Part shown: positions 10,301 to 18,154 of the stretch, in pieces
Layout of the letters: every line of letters starts with the position of its first letter
Position numbering within the stretch: the first letter of the stretch is position 1
DNA from: AP-16 sp963755055
Lineage (GTDB): Bacteria > Pseudomonadota > Alphaproteobacteria > Rhizobiales > Xanthobacteraceae
NCBI GenBank assembly: GCA_963755055.1
Contig: CAVWIS010000018.1
Location: forward strand, 1 to 64,000
Direction: 5' to 3'
DNA length: 64,000 nt
Translations under genes and position numbers: made by a program
The notes under the pieces: generated by a model
What the model saw: only the letters and a program-made list of their open reading frames with translations
The model's database searches: none
What the model was told of the DNA's origin: nothing

Positions 10301-13300
10301 GAGCGCGCCCGCGCGGCGCTGCTGGCCTATCTGTGCGGCATGAACCGGGTCGCGCTGCCGTGGGGCGGCACCGCCAGGTCCGCCAAGGACCTGAGCGAGC
10401 TGCTGCTGCTCGACGTGGAAGCCGGCCCCTGCGAACGGCGGAGCCGGATCGAGGACGCGGTGACCGCCGTGCATGATTACATCCAGCGCGCGCGCTTGGG
10501 CCTCGAGCCCGGCTGGAGCAGCAGCGCGGCGTTCGTGCAGCTGTGGACGCGCGAGTTCGCGCAGTTTGCGATCTGGGAAAAGTGCAAGTGCCGCACGCTC
10601 TACAAGGAGAACTGGATCGAGTGGGATGAGTTGCGCAAGGCGCGCAAGATCGAGGCCTACCAGTTCCTCGAGACGGAGCTGCGGCGCTCTACCTTGACCA
10701 TCGCCGTGCCGGGCGGGTTGGAGTACTGGCCGCAATCGCTGCCGCCGGTGCACCCCGCGGTCAAGCTGCTGCAGGAGCGGCAGCCGTCCGCGCTGCGGCT
10801 GCTCAATCCGCCGCGCGAGGGCCTCGGAGTGCTGGGAACGCCGGAGCGCGACGCACGGCCGTCATGGCTGGCGCCGGATCTCGGCCAGGCGGCGACGCAG
10901 GTCACGTTGCCCCCGGGCGACGTCAGTCCGAATCCGAGTGGAGGGGGCGCGGGGGGCCACGGCCGCGCCGCGCCAATTCCAGGCGGCGGGGCGGCGCAGC
11001 AGCCGCTGCCGTTCTGGATCGAGGCCGCGATTCGCCTCGGGGCGAAGTTCATCCGCGTCGCCGCGGCCGGCGTGCCGCCGGCGGCCGCCGAATTTCACGC
11101 CAGCGACTTCCATGCCGAGCCCGGATGCTGCGACGAATGCGGTTGCGTGCATCCGCCGCTGGTCGACGAATATTATTTCTGGCTGATCGGCGCGCAGGTG
11201 TTCAACGCACCCGATCCGGATCAGGACGAGTATTACGACCCGACGCAACAGGCGTCGACGGAGTGGCACGATCCGGACTCGCTGCCGACGCTGCTCGACT
11301 GGACGGCGATGCCCGCCGCGCGGCTCGCCTGGTGCCGCGTGCACAACGGCGAGCTCATGCAGCCGCGGCGCTCCGATGAATGCGTGCAGTTGGCACAAGG
11401 CACGGTTCCCGACCTCGCCTTGGTCGGGCGGCTCGGCGACTCCTTGACGTTCTCGGTCGCCGGCGGCATCCACCCGGCCGGCTACAACGGCAGCGATCAG
11501 CCCGGCTTCCGCTACGACCTGGCGACGGATTCCGCGGTCACGCTGCCGCTGGTGGCGGACGGTCCGGGGACGGCTAGCCCCTATCCCGCGGGCCTGCCGG
11601 TTTATCCCTATTTCGCGTTCGTGGAGCCCGGCGACCGGCTGTTCCTGGAAACTCCGTTCAGCCCGGCGATCGCGATCGCTGGCGTGCTGCGTTGCCACTG
11701 CCGCTTCGAGCCGGCGTTGAAATGGTATCGCCTGGTGCGCGACCCGCTGCAGGTCGACAATATCTGGGTCGATTGCGGCGGCGGCCAGCTTGGCACCGGA
11801 GATGTCGCATTGGGCGACGTCGCGCCGCTCGACCCCGGTCACGACACGCGTCCCGGCGCCGGCAACGATGTGCTGCTTGGCCCGGGTGCGGGCCACGGGC
11901 GTCCCGGCGCCGGCAACGACCTGCCGCCGACGCGCGGGCAGATCGTGCCGCCGGTTCCGATCGTGCCGCACATCGACATGTGCTGCGACAGCACCAACAT
12001 CTCCGCGCAGGACGCGCGCGATCGCGCGATCCTGCTGCACTATCTGGAGACGCTGCTGGAATGGTCGCGCGCGCTGATGCGGCGCAACTCCCGCGAATCC
12101 GCGCAGCACGCGCGCGTCGTGCTGGACACCGCCGCGCGCATCCTGGGCACCTGCCCGCGCACGGTCGTGCACCATCAGCCGCCCAAGCTCACCACCACCA
12201 TCATGACGGTCGGGGATTTCGTGCCGCTCAATCCGCCGCTCAATCCGAGGCTGACGAACCTCTATTGCCACGTCGACGATGGGCTCGCGCTGGTGCATCG
12301 TTGCCTGACCGACGCGCGTCTGCGCACCACGTCGGGCGACTGCCGCACGCCCTATTGGGGCAAGGACCCCTGCGACTGCGGGCCGTTCGAGCAGCACTGC
12401 GGCTGCGACAGCGGCGAGGAGCCGTGCTGCGACGACGACGCGTGGTGCTATCCGCACAGCCCCTATCGCTTCGCCTATCTGATGCAGAAGGCGCAGGAGG
12501 CGGCGTCGCGGGTTTGCGAGTTCGGCAACGCGCTGACGTCCGCCTTCGAGCGCGGCGACGCGGAATATCTCGCGTCAATCCGCACGCGCCACGAGGTCGA
12601 GATCGCCGACCTGAACATCCGCGTGCGCCAGGACCAGTGGCGCGACGCTGACTGGCAGGTCAAGGCGCTCGGCAAGACCAAGGAGGTCACTCAGAGCAAC
12701 CGCCGCTATTACAAGCACCTGATCGATGCCGGTCTCAACAACGGCGAGCTCAACTACGAGAGCAACATGATCACCGCCGCCGGCCTGCAGACGACGGCCA
12801 CCGGCATCGAGGCCGTCGCCGAGGCAATGGAGATCATCCCGGACCTCTTCGTCGGCTTTCCGTGCGAGGAGACGTGGCTGCCGCTCGGCACCAAGCTGGG
12901 CGAGATGTTCAAGACCATCGCCCGGATCACCAACGAGCTCGCCGGCATCGCCAGCACCAATGCCTCGCTCGACCAGACCGAAGGCTCCTGGCAGCGCCGG
13001 CTGGACGAATGGGTCCATCAGGTTGAGACTCTCGACATCGAGATCGAACAGATCGAGATCCAGATCCTGGGCGCCGAGCGGCGGCGCAATCAGGCGCTGC
13101 AGGAGCTCAACATCCAGCAGCGCGGGCTCGAGCAGGCGCGCGAGGTGCTGGACGCGACGCGCGACAAATTCACCAACCATGGGCTCTATCTGCATCTGCA
13201 GAAGGAGCTGGCCGGCATGTTCTGGCAGATGCACGGCGTGGCGAGCCACCTGGCGCTGGAGGCGCAGCGGGCGTTCAATTTCGAGCTCGGCTATACGCGC

Positions 13301-14578
13301 CGCAACTTCCTGCGGTGCGACGGCTGGGACGAGCTGCACGAAGGGCTGTTGGCCGGCGAGAAGCTGCAACTCGCGCTGCAGCGCATGGAGGCCGAATACG
13401 CCACCTGCAATCGGCGCGAATATGAGCTCACCAAGCACATCTCGCTGGCCCAGCACTTCCCGATGCAATTCCTCCAGCTCAAGCTCACCGGCCGCTGCGA
13501 GATCGAAATTCCGGAATGGATGTTCGATCTGGATTATCCCGGCCACTACATGCGGCGAATCAAGAACGTCAGCCTCACCATTCCGTGCGTGACCGGCCCG
13601 TATACCGGGGTGCATTGCCGCCTCACCTTGCTGAGCAGCCGCACCCGCATCGATCCCTGCCTGCCCTGCCCGGTCGCGCGATGCTGCGACGACCGGCCGC
13701 GCCATTCCTGCGGTTGCCGGCATGAGCCCGGAGAGCACTACGACGCAGGTTGCGGCGATCAGCGCATGGCCGTGCTCTACGGGGCGAGAGAGGCGATCGT
13801 CACGTCGAGCGGACGCAACGATGCCGGCTTGTTCGAGATGAATTTCCACGACGAGCGGCACTTGCCGTTCGAGTTCTCCGGCGCGGTGAGCTGCTGGCGC
13901 ATTGAGATGCCGCCCGAGAACAACTATTTCGAGATGGACAGCCTCGTGGAAGTGGCCATGCAGATGAATTACACATCACGCGAGGGCGGCGAGCCGCTGC
14001 GCGCGTCCGCGCGCGCGTCCGCGCGCAGCAAGCTGCCCGGAAACAGCTGGATCATGATCGACGTGCGCAAGGACTTTCCGGATGCGTGGGAGCTGTTCCG
14101 GCGTGCGCGCAAGGATCATGAGGGCGCACGCCGCCTGACGCTACGGGTGGACCGCAAGCTGTTTCCGTTCCTTCCCGGGGATCCTGGCCTCAAGATTACC
14201 AAGCTCGGCATATTGCTCGAAGCCGAGGAGCGTCACCCGCACAAGTGCCCCGAGCTGCACGAATGCGCCTGCGCGAGCGAGGACGTCCGCGGCAGCCACC
14301 TGGTCGAGGTCACGGTCGACCATGCCGACGACGACCGCAACGACTTCGACGAGGTCGAGATCGAATGCGTCGCGAGCGCGGATTGGCCGAAGCTCTACCA
14401 TGGCGTCGGCGAGATCGATGTCGCGCCGATCGACCGCTGGCACGAGGAGCATTCGCTGGTGCTCACGTTCGCCGACGATGTGCGGCCGGCGCGTATGTTC
14501 CTGCTGTGTCGATACGCGGTGATCGAGCAATGCTGCGAGACGATGCGTTGCACGACGCCGCAGTTGATGACAGCATGA
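4352..14578 (+). CDS. TcA-like Tc toxin subunit, giant (3408 aa)
   Basis: TcA subunits pentamerise into the receptor-binding, membrane-injecting channel of Tc toxins. Visible parts: ~695-790 VRP1/SpvA-like segment (YLSPLGPVEYLHELL, then LPLIDIVNENLEHL); ~845-1440 the N-terminal helical shell; ~1540-1690 a PA14-like beta domain; ~2750-2985 the pore-forming helical region (TTATGIEAVAEAMEII, then LASTNASLDQTEGSWQRRL-type helices with KFTNHGLY); ~2990-3408 the TcB-binding domain (EIEIPEWMFDLDYPGHYMRR, NDAGLFEMNFHDERHLPFE). Typical TcA proteins are nearer 2500 aa; the excess lies in the N-terminal ~690 residues, the PA14-like insert, a Gly-rich linker with a direct 20-bp repeat (11849 and 11900), and Cys-rich clusters near residues 2260, 2675-2703 and 3104-3135. 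No signal peptide is seen. The start is fixed by GGAGGTGA at 4341-4348. Confidence 0.93.
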   Translation: MSDLIVIRLHPDKPTPGGDFTNFLNGLTITAYDLSSGNPKLGTSVGSASYVGPPDVTQPWLPDPTTGIVQHFTVPPAPLLPVPEAVATAVIEVALPAGYHDYVSPDLRIEISRGGMTIVDKLLYYDVVTTSVGVLPLPDFFPTFAPSLYLELPRPIGAGLAALDLGDEGAPPGFVPLKLAVTTVLAADQGPVPALDAISAAQARHIAYEIVWGSQPPLPAPPASSAAASGYDNLGALYSSEVNDGSLSSPLEQQRQQFEGNLSSYYAIRNATVDRLARFIFALSAALACEAMSDQADTALLQFPPYPGKQGAQTTIDSAQVLLAGILGAPIGFHVPAEYFYALGLNLPTQVDAKRRFQMACRDIQERLLPVLVAAVDDGTIGNALAVNPAQAVRRLTALTPQSNTSAPLCDLDADVQPLVTDWLAYPPAATWPDYRPGDDAAKFWAGELGAQPLPYLYLVLRALTGNYKPLVDAVIGIPIGSVAALAGMTEAQWKALFGKPPNHNLLPPFTAPGTDEAREAAFIRHVQKFFDMTSGLPALAAATGAAVPALDPPTVDAIGEFVAAYGGAFTFGSGPLDDVKLDAAALAVFPGDPAAQSWLKQRARVINDLCMLAGVVSKAVPPEPSLAFSVAEALYARGFTGADDIKQLGAGDFADALRGTVAYPQAVAIWTAAGGMAPAPAPTPGPFRPVNPGSLINCIPPCYLSPLGPVEYLHELLALSEASTCQDPFALPPPGHDTLGGVIAKRRGPLGNLAVTAANAETQLPLIDIVNENLEHLAAILPAPPVGIVYDTATDTLGGHVLCADGAKPKDCHEPNALFEALPEHSSPAVPVGASPAYDKLKPDFSAPSLPYSQPLDLERSYLEHFATCRFETMRVFRKEITEFTLDPSLAAPTFQSHLWRYPVRIDTAIEYLQINPEEYDLLFTKDIADVPTPGHLVLYELYGFDTPKPGGIDWFNIVVLLPEFLKRTGLSYCELVELQKSGCFQFAVLQRGDREQQPALPDCEPCCLEHYRIVFIKPANQIEALRQLVVYLRLWRKLKEVCGARYNFPTLCDICEVLQLFIGNSINPEFIRQLAGFQILKDQFGLKLTDGSHVAGSHGASRTHILALWVGPGATKWTWAVGHLVDRIAHFAKARHESRGRQPDFIKLLVGNLDPLSILAGFDPKTATDTWYARPTNTLRFAEVLGKIYASQFGIGEILYLFTAEDHLDGDDPFALQDANEALDLPLGLPDGEHEHALWALRRKLLAVEVSEEELEDWSWHRIETALREEFGYDVPPGGTDYLTSLGQHFFPEVLEHSGTPVAAKDRQYRVDLPAGTPGMWNTPPDGPFHFDGGAPKQLWTQIPLRDEAVINKLEHLRKLTPPEQMAVQNLYYMPRVDLAPFACLFPSLAAAERHLIEERSEQERWAWFRRHFVLAYKRCHTIASHLVAHVAAATESDGEGGHKAAWLILQRLFADENRAKTSWEADSGAVPDVTWKPLPSGGSFAALLGLTGTGLLGEFRRANDVACWQEMQGPMSVFGHERSERNAPVPTILPAMDLTLAPDQSQYVELRNGFAIRDRHGRDLGGAESFQVTWSGLLLVDDEGKYEFTAGAPTADGEAPDRERAERCRWRVTLTRGQRSWVLLRHHWQGGGHGPLESSLALRRGAYGITVEFVQPPPNFSGVDDIYPQHTGFQVKYCGPDTGGRQEALPLHRLFRDLKDDPPGIEFPEGSTAGLVLALQYTSTMRDIRRTYQRAFKALLFAHRFALSGHLVQHYRRAELGYMLDHADLFAGVSYFRNPAFTRHAANFDFNFLPLKDQYRPPMPAQDQRVDPTPKRRQALFDWWERIYDYTHMRRDRTRTPERPVWLIFEEAEEKQPDNPAQLLRHLDIDFRHAPLVLSYFDGQALPVYAVTSDDLKDDRWAVRAWHGDRWTSRLVRRFRPLDIRKARPDLWASDHPGSLVAAETDTGNANLARFLCDGCFENGEPRRYTDVKVLADRLRERARAALLAYLCGMNRVALPWGGTARSAKDLSELLLLDVEAGPCERRSRIEDAVTAVHDYIQRARLGLEPGWSSSAAFVQLWTREFAQFAIWEKCKCRTLYKENWIEWDELRKARKIEAYQFLETELRRSTLTIAVPGGLEYWPQSLPPVHPAVKLLQERQPSALRLLNPPREGLGVLGTPERDARPSWLAPDLGQAATQVTLPPGDVSPNPSGGGAGGHGRAAPIPGGGAAQQPLPFWIEAAIRLGAKFIRVAAAGVPPAAAEFHASDFHAEPGCCDECGCVHPPLVDEYYFWLIGAQVFNAPDPDQDEYYDPTQQASTEWHDPDSLPTLLDWTAMPAARLAWCRVHNGELMQPRRSDECVQLAQGTVPDLALVGRLGDSLTFSVAGGIHPAGYNGSDQPGFRYDLATDSAVTLPLVADGPGTASPYPAGLPVYPYFAFVEPGDRLFLETPFSPAIAIAGVLRCHCRFEPALKWYRLVRDPLQVDNIWVDCGGGQLGTGDVALGDVAPLDPGHDTRPGAGNDVLLGPGAGHGRPGAGNDLPPTRGQIVPPVPIVPHIDMCCDSTNISAQDARDRAILLHYLETLLEWSRALMRRNSRESAQHARVVLDTAARILGTCPRTVVHHQPPKLTTTIMTVGDFVPLNPPLNPRLTNLYCHVDDGLALVHRCLTDARLRTTSGDCRTPYWGKDPCDCGPFEQHCGCDSGEEPCCDDDAWCYPHSPYRFAYLMQKAQEAASRVCEFGNALTSAFERGDAEYLASIRTRHEVEIADLNIRVRQDQWRDADWQVKALGKTKEVTQSNRRYYKHLIDAGLNNGELNYESNMITAAGLQTTATGIEAVAEAMEIIPDLFVGFPCEETWLPLGTKLGEMFKTIARITNELAGIASTNASLDQTEGSWQRRLDEWVHQVETLDIEIEQIEIQILGAERRRNQALQELNIQQRGLEQAREVLDATRDKFTNHGLYLHLQKELAGMFWQMHGVASHLALEAQRAFNFELGYTRRNFLRCDGWDELHEGLLAGEKLQLALQRMEAEYATCNRREYELTKHISLAQHFPMQFLQLKLTGRCEIEIPEWMFDLDYPGHYMRRIKNVSLTIPCVTGPYTGVHCRLTLLSSRTRIDPCLPCPVARCCDDRPRHSCGCRHEPGEHYDAGCGDQRMAVLYGAREAIVTSSGRNDAGLFEMNFHDERHLPFEFSGAVSCWRIEMPPENNYFEMDSLVEVAMQMNYTSREGGEPLRASARASARSKLPGNSWIMIDVRKDFPDAWELFRRARKDHEGARRLTLRVDRKLFPFLPGDPGLKITKLGILLEAEERHPHKCPELHECACASEDVRGSHLVEVTVDHADDDRNDFDEVEIECVASADWPKLYHGVGEIDVAPIDRWHEEHSLVLTFADDVRPARMFLLCRYAVIEQCCETMRCTTPQLMTA

Positions 14579-14598
14579 GCAGCTGATGACAGCATGAG
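14561..14598 (+). repeat. Tandem 19-bp duplication at the TcA stop
   Basis: Two adjacent 19-mers, CAGYTGATGACAGCATGAG, differ at one position. The first carries the last TcA codons and stop. The second is non-coding and precedes the Shine-Dalgarno of the next gene. Confidence 0.85.
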
Positions 14599-14611
14599 AA
14601 GCGAGGGCGAC

Positions 14612-14842
14612 ATGCCGCGATATCAGTTCGTGACCGGAATTAGCCTCTCCCTCCTGGAGGAGGAGATCAACCGGATGGTGGCCGAGGAGCCTGGCCTGGC
14701 GCTCAATCAGGTCCTGCAGGTCCCGGGCGCCGGGTTCGTCGGCGTGGTCGAGCGCGACATCAGCGCGCCGCTCGCGCAGCCCGAGCCAGCCGAACCGGCC
14801 AAGCCGAAACCGACCAAACCGAGATTCGCAAGACGGCGTTGA
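14612..14842 (+). CDS. Small hypothetical protein downstream of TcA (76 aa)
   Basis: The family is not recognised. The first ~50 residues look like a small alpha/beta domain (YQFVTGISLSLLEEEINRMV, then GAGFVGVVERD). The C-terminus is a Pro/Lys-rich tail (EPAEPAKPKPTKP) ending in Arg residues. It lies 33 bp after the TcA stop on the same strand, so it is probably the last gene of the toxin operon. The ATG at 14612 is chosen because GCGAGGG lies a few bases upstream; an ATG six codons earlier (14594) has no such site. The role is unknown; a chaperone, immunity or release function is possible by position only. Confidence 0.65.
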   Translation: MPRYQFVTGISLSLLEEEINRMVAEEPGLALNQVLQVPGAGFVGVVERDISAPLAQPEPAEPAKPKPTKPRFARRR

Positions 14843-15369
14843 AGAAAGCGGTTTGCGCGACCTTGCGCGAACGCCGGCCAGCATCTCGCTGTCGGCCGTG
14901 ACGTCGCCGGTCTTGACTGATCCGTTCATTGCTCTTCCCTGTCGATTATTGGGCTCTCCAGCCGCGGCCATTCCAGTGCTCCTCGCCGAGGGCGCGAGCT
15001 CGGGACGCCGGCCGCGGCCGGACGAATGTCTCGTTCTGATGGTCTGGGTACGCGCAGAGCCGCGCTTTATTCGTTCGGGTTGCGCATTTACCCGACATGG
15101 ATCAACGCTGCCGAGCCGTGCCGGCTCCCGCTGCTGCGATGAAAGCGGCCGGATGCGACAACGTCGTTGGTGATCGGCAGCATGCCGGCGCCACCGGTTT
15201 CGGGATGCGGCCCGGGGGTTGACAATCGGCGGACCAGGATGAACGAAACGTCCTTGGGGATTGCGCTGAAGGTCGACCAGGGCCGACCTGCGCCGGATGA
15301 GGCGCAGCCGTGGCGCCTGCCGCAGAACGGGCGCATTGGCGGGGTGCTCCCCGGTGAGCTTGTAACGAC
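14843..15369. other. Intergenic region between the toxin locus and dusA
   Basis: No convincing gene is seen on either strand. A 44-codon frame (15239-15373) ends in ATGA overlap with the dusA start and could be a leader peptide, but nothing else supports it. A TTGACA at 15219-15224 has no acceptable -10 partner 16-18 bp downstream. Confidence 0.5.
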
Positions 15370-16377
15370 ATGAAGATAGATCAGGGACATCGTTTTTCCG
15401 TCGCGCCGATGATGGAATGGACCGACCGGCACTGCCGGTTCTTCCATCGTCTGCTGACCCGACGGGCGCTGCTCTATACCGAGATGATCACGACCGGCGC
15501 CGTGATTCACGGCGACCGTGCCCGCCTGCTCGCCTTCGATCCGGCGGAGCATCCGGTGGCGGTGCAGCTCGGCGGTTCCGACCCGAAGGCGCTCGCCGAG
15601 GTGGCGCGCATCTGCGCCGATCGCGGCTTCGACGAGATCAACCTCAATGTCGGCTGCCCGTCGGACCGCGTGCAGGACGGCCGCTTCGGCGCCTGCCTGA
15701 TGGCGGAGCCGTCACTGGTCGGCGCGTGCGTCGTTGCCATGAAGGCGGCAGTCGAGGTTCCGGTCACCGTCAAGTGCCGCATCGGCATCGACGACCAGGA
15801 CCCCGAGGCGGCGCTCGAGGCGCTCGCCCAGGAGGTCGAGGCCGCAGGCGTCGACGCGCTCATCGTGCATGCCCGCAAGGCGCTGCTCGCCGGGTTGTCG
15901 CCCCGGGAGAACCGCGACGTCCCGCCGCTCGATTACGACCGCGTCCATCGGCTGAAGGCCGCGCATCCGCGCCTTCCGGTCATTCTCAACGGCGGGGTGG
16001 GAAGCCTCGATGCCGCGCTCGGCCATCTCGATCGGGTCGACGGCGTGATGATGGGTCGCGCCGCCTATCGCGAGCCGTGGCGGCTCATCGATGTCGACGA
16101 GAAGATTTTCGGCGTGCCGGCGCCGTTCGCCTCGACCAAGGCGGCGGTCCGGGCGTTCCTGCCTTACGTCGAGCGCGAGCTCGCCCGCGGCACGCGGCTC
16201 CACGCGATCACCCGGCACGTCCTCGGCCTGTTCCACGCCGTGCCGGGGGCGCGCGCCTTCCGCCGGCATCTGGCGATCCATGCGGTCAAGCCCGGCGCCG
16301 GGCCCGAGGTGCTGGAGGAGGCGCTGGCCCTCGTCCTGGACAGCACCGCGGATTTGCCGCACATCGTCGCCGCGTAA
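15370..16377 (+). CDS. dusA: tRNA-dihydrouridine(20/20a) synthase DusA
   Basis: This FMN enzyme reduces uridine 20/20a in the D-loop of tRNAs with NADPH. The N-terminus HRFSVAPMMEWTDRHCRFF is the family signature. The catalytic cysteine is in NLNVGCPSDRVQDGRFGACL (about C96), and the FMN/phosphate-binding end shows PVILNGGV and DGVMMGRAAYREPW. The C-terminal helical RNA-binding domain follows. At 335 aa it has the normal DusA length. The TauE/SafE gene begins 26 bp downstream on the same strand. Confidence 0.95.
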   Translation: MKIDQGHRFSVAPMMEWTDRHCRFFHRLLTRRALLYTEMITTGAVIHGDRARLLAFDPAEHPVAVQLGGSDPKALAEVARICADRGFDEINLNVGCPSDRVQDGRFGACLMAEPSLVGACVVAMKAAVEVPVTVKCRIGIDDQDPEAALEALAQEVEAAGVDALIVHARKALLAGLSPRENRDVPPLDYDRVHRLKAAHPRLPVILNGGVGSLDAALGHLDRVDGVMMGRAAYREPWRLIDVDEKIFGVPAPFASTKAAVRAFLPYVERELARGTRLHAITRHVLGLFHAVPGARAFRRHLAIHAVKPGAGPEVLEEALALVLDSTADLPHIVAA

Positions 16378-16403
16378 CCTCCCGGCTTTTCCCGATAGCG
16401 ACG

Positions 16404-17231
16404 ATGCTCAATGTCCCGGTCAACGAGCTGATCTGGCTCGCCGCCGCCATCTTGGTGGGCGGCGCGGTCACCGGGGTGCTCGCCGGCCTGTTCGGCATCG
16501 GCGGCGGCGCGGTGATCGTTCCGGTGCTGTTCGAGGTGTTTCGCGTGCTCGGGGTGCCCGAGGAGGTCCGCATGCAGCTCTGCATCGGCACCTCGCTCGC
16601 CATCATCGTGCCGACCACGATCCGCTCCTATCTGGCGCACCGTCTCAAGGGGGAGGGCATCCGCGAGGTGGTGCGGCGCTGGGCGCTGCCTGCGGTCGCG
16701 GGCGTTGCCACCGGCTCGCTCATGGCCGCGTTCGCCCCCGGCGCGGTGTTCAAGGTGGCTTTCGTGCTGGTGGCGAGCTTCATCGCGATCAAGCTCCTGT
16801 TTGCCCGCGACAGCTGGCGGCTCGGCGACGATCTGCCGGGGGCGCCGGCGATGACCGCCTACGGCTTCACCATCGGGCTATGCTCGTCGCTGATGGGAGT
16901 GAGCGGCGGCTCTCTCGCCAATCTGGTGCTCACCCTCTACGGCAGGTCGATCCACAATGCGGTGGCGATTTCCGCCGGTCTCGGCGTGCCGATCTCGATC
17001 GCCGGCACCATCGGCTACATGGTGGCCGGGTTCAAGCATCAGGCGCTGCTGCCGCCGCTGTCCGTCGGCTTCGTGTCGCTGATCGGCGTCCTGTTGATGG
17101 CGCCGGTCTCGAGCTTTACCGCGCTCTATGGAGCGCGGCTCGCGCACGCCCTGTCCAGGCGCCGGCTCGAGGTGGCGTTCGCGATTTTTCTGCTGGCCGC
17201 ATCGGCCCGCTTTCTCATCAGCCTGGCGTGA
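16404..17231 (+). CDS. TauE/SafE-family sulfite/organic anion exporter
   Basis: Polytopic inner-membrane protein of 275 aa with about eight hydrophobic segments. Each half carries the glycine-rich family motif: GVLAGLFGIGGGAVIVPVLF near residue 25, and LCSSLMGVSGGSLANLVLTL near residue 160. TauE/SafE proteins move sulfite, sulfoacetate or similar small anions, but the substrate cannot be read from sequence. It follows dusA by 26 bp, probably co-transcribed, and is convergent with the aspartic protease gene, whose stop lies 6 bp beyond. Confidence 0.9.
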   Translation: MLNVPVNELIWLAAAILVGGAVTGVLAGLFGIGGGAVIVPVLFEVFRVLGVPEEVRMQLCIGTSLAIIVPTTIRSYLAHRLKGEGIREVVRRWALPAVAGVATGSLMAAFAPGAVFKVAFVLVASFIAIKLLFARDSWRLGDDLPGAPAMTAYGFTIGLCSSLMGVSGGSLANLVLTLYGRSIHNAVAISAGLGVPISIAGTIGYMVAGFKHQALLPPLSVGFVSLIGVLLMAPVSSFTALYGARLAHALSRRRLEVAFAIFLLAASARFLISLA

Positions 17232-17237
17232 TGTCGT

Positions 17238-17939
17238 TCACGGATAGGCGCGCATCATCAGCTTGTCGGCGCGCACCTCCCAGCTCTCCAGGCGGTTGAG
17301 AAAGCTCATGCCGAGCAGGCTGGTCCGGAGCTGCCCCGGCTGCGCGATCAGCGCCGGCACCGCGCGCTCCACCACGGTGCCGACCGCGATCCGGTCGAGC
17401 GTCACCGGCGCCGCCCGGGTGCGCCCGTTGGCGGTGTCGACATTGACCGTATAGGCCAGGACCTCGAGGGGCAGCCCGGCGGCCTTCGCCGCCTCCTGGG
17501 TGAGCACCACGGCGCTTGCTCCGGTATCGAGCACCATCGAGATCTTCGCTCCGTTCACCTGCGTCGCCACCTGGAAATCGCCGGCGCGGGCGCGGGCGAT
17601 TTCTACGGTCCGGCCGCGGGAGACAGCGCGGCCGGGTACGAGCTCGGCAAGCAGGCGGTCGCCGATGTCGCGGAGATCGTGGCGATAGGTGTAGCCGACC
17701 GCCAGAATGAGCGCGAGGACGACCCAGAACAGGGCCGCCTGGAGGGCTTCGGAAAACCGGTCGCGGAACATCGCCAGCACGGCGCCGCCGACGAACACCA
17801 GGATCGCGATCTTCATCGCCAGCGAGGCGAAGTCCTCGGTCGAGAGCCCCCCGATCGTGCCCTCGTCATGGCGCGCCACGACCAGGAGCAGCGCGGCGCC
17901 GAGCCCGATGAGCAGGATCCAGAAAAGCCTGCCGGTCAC
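17238..17939 (-). CDS. Membrane-anchored retropepsin-like aspartic protease (TIGR02281 type)
   Basis: A 233-aa protein with three N-terminal hydrophobic segments (about 3-21, 43-57, 68-84) followed by a single-lobed aspartic protease domain on the outer face of the membrane. The catalytic motif is MVLDTGASAVVL (Asp138), and a second conserved hydrophobic-Gly motif, SLLGMSFLNRL, is near the C-terminus. Such proteins are widespread in Alphaproteobacteria and probably act as dimers; natural substrates are unknown to me. The GTG start at 17939 overlaps the stop of the DUF1289 gene (GTGA), implying translational coupling. Confidence 0.9.
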   Translation of the reverse strand: MTGRLFWILLIGLGAALLLVVARHDEGTIGGLSTEDFASLAMKIAILVFVGGAVLAMFRDRFSEALQAALFWVVLALILAVGYTYRHDLRDIGDRLLAELVPGRAVSRGRTVEIARARAGDFQVATQVNGAKISMVLDTGASAVVLTQEAAKAAGLPLEVLAYTVNVDTANGRTRAAPVTLDRIAVGTVVERAVPALIAQPGQLRTSLLGMSFLNRLESWEVRADKLMMRAYP

Positions 17940-18154
17940 GACACGGCTCCGCCCGACGGATCGGCCGGAGTTGGTGCACCGCAATCGAGCGCTGCCAGCC
18001 GCCGCGGCAGCTCGGCCATGACCCGGCGACGCTCGGCGTCGGAGAACTGTGTCCAGCCGCCGATCTCCGCAAGGCTGCGCCCGCAGCCGACGCACAAGCC
18101 CGCGGTCGGGTGGACGACGCACACTTTGGTGCAGGGCGTGTCGATGCTGGGCAT
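17936..18154 (-). CDS. DUF1289 small Cys-rich protein (72 aa)
   Basis: The family signature is complete: PCTKVCVVHPTAGLCVGCGR followed by ERRRVMAELPRRL. Four cysteines suggest binding of a metal or Fe-S cluster. The function is unknown; members often sit next to small membrane or protease genes. It is the upstream partner of the aspartic protease, overlapping it by 4 bp. Confidence 0.85.
   Translation of the reverse strand: MPSIDTPCTKVCVVHPTAGLCVGCGRSLAEIGGWTQFSDAERRRVMAELPRRLAALDCGAPTPADPSGGAVS

Noticed and set aside
15219..15247. TTGACA as a -35 for dusA
   Set aside because: The sequence 17 bp downstream (AACGAA) is not a credible -10.
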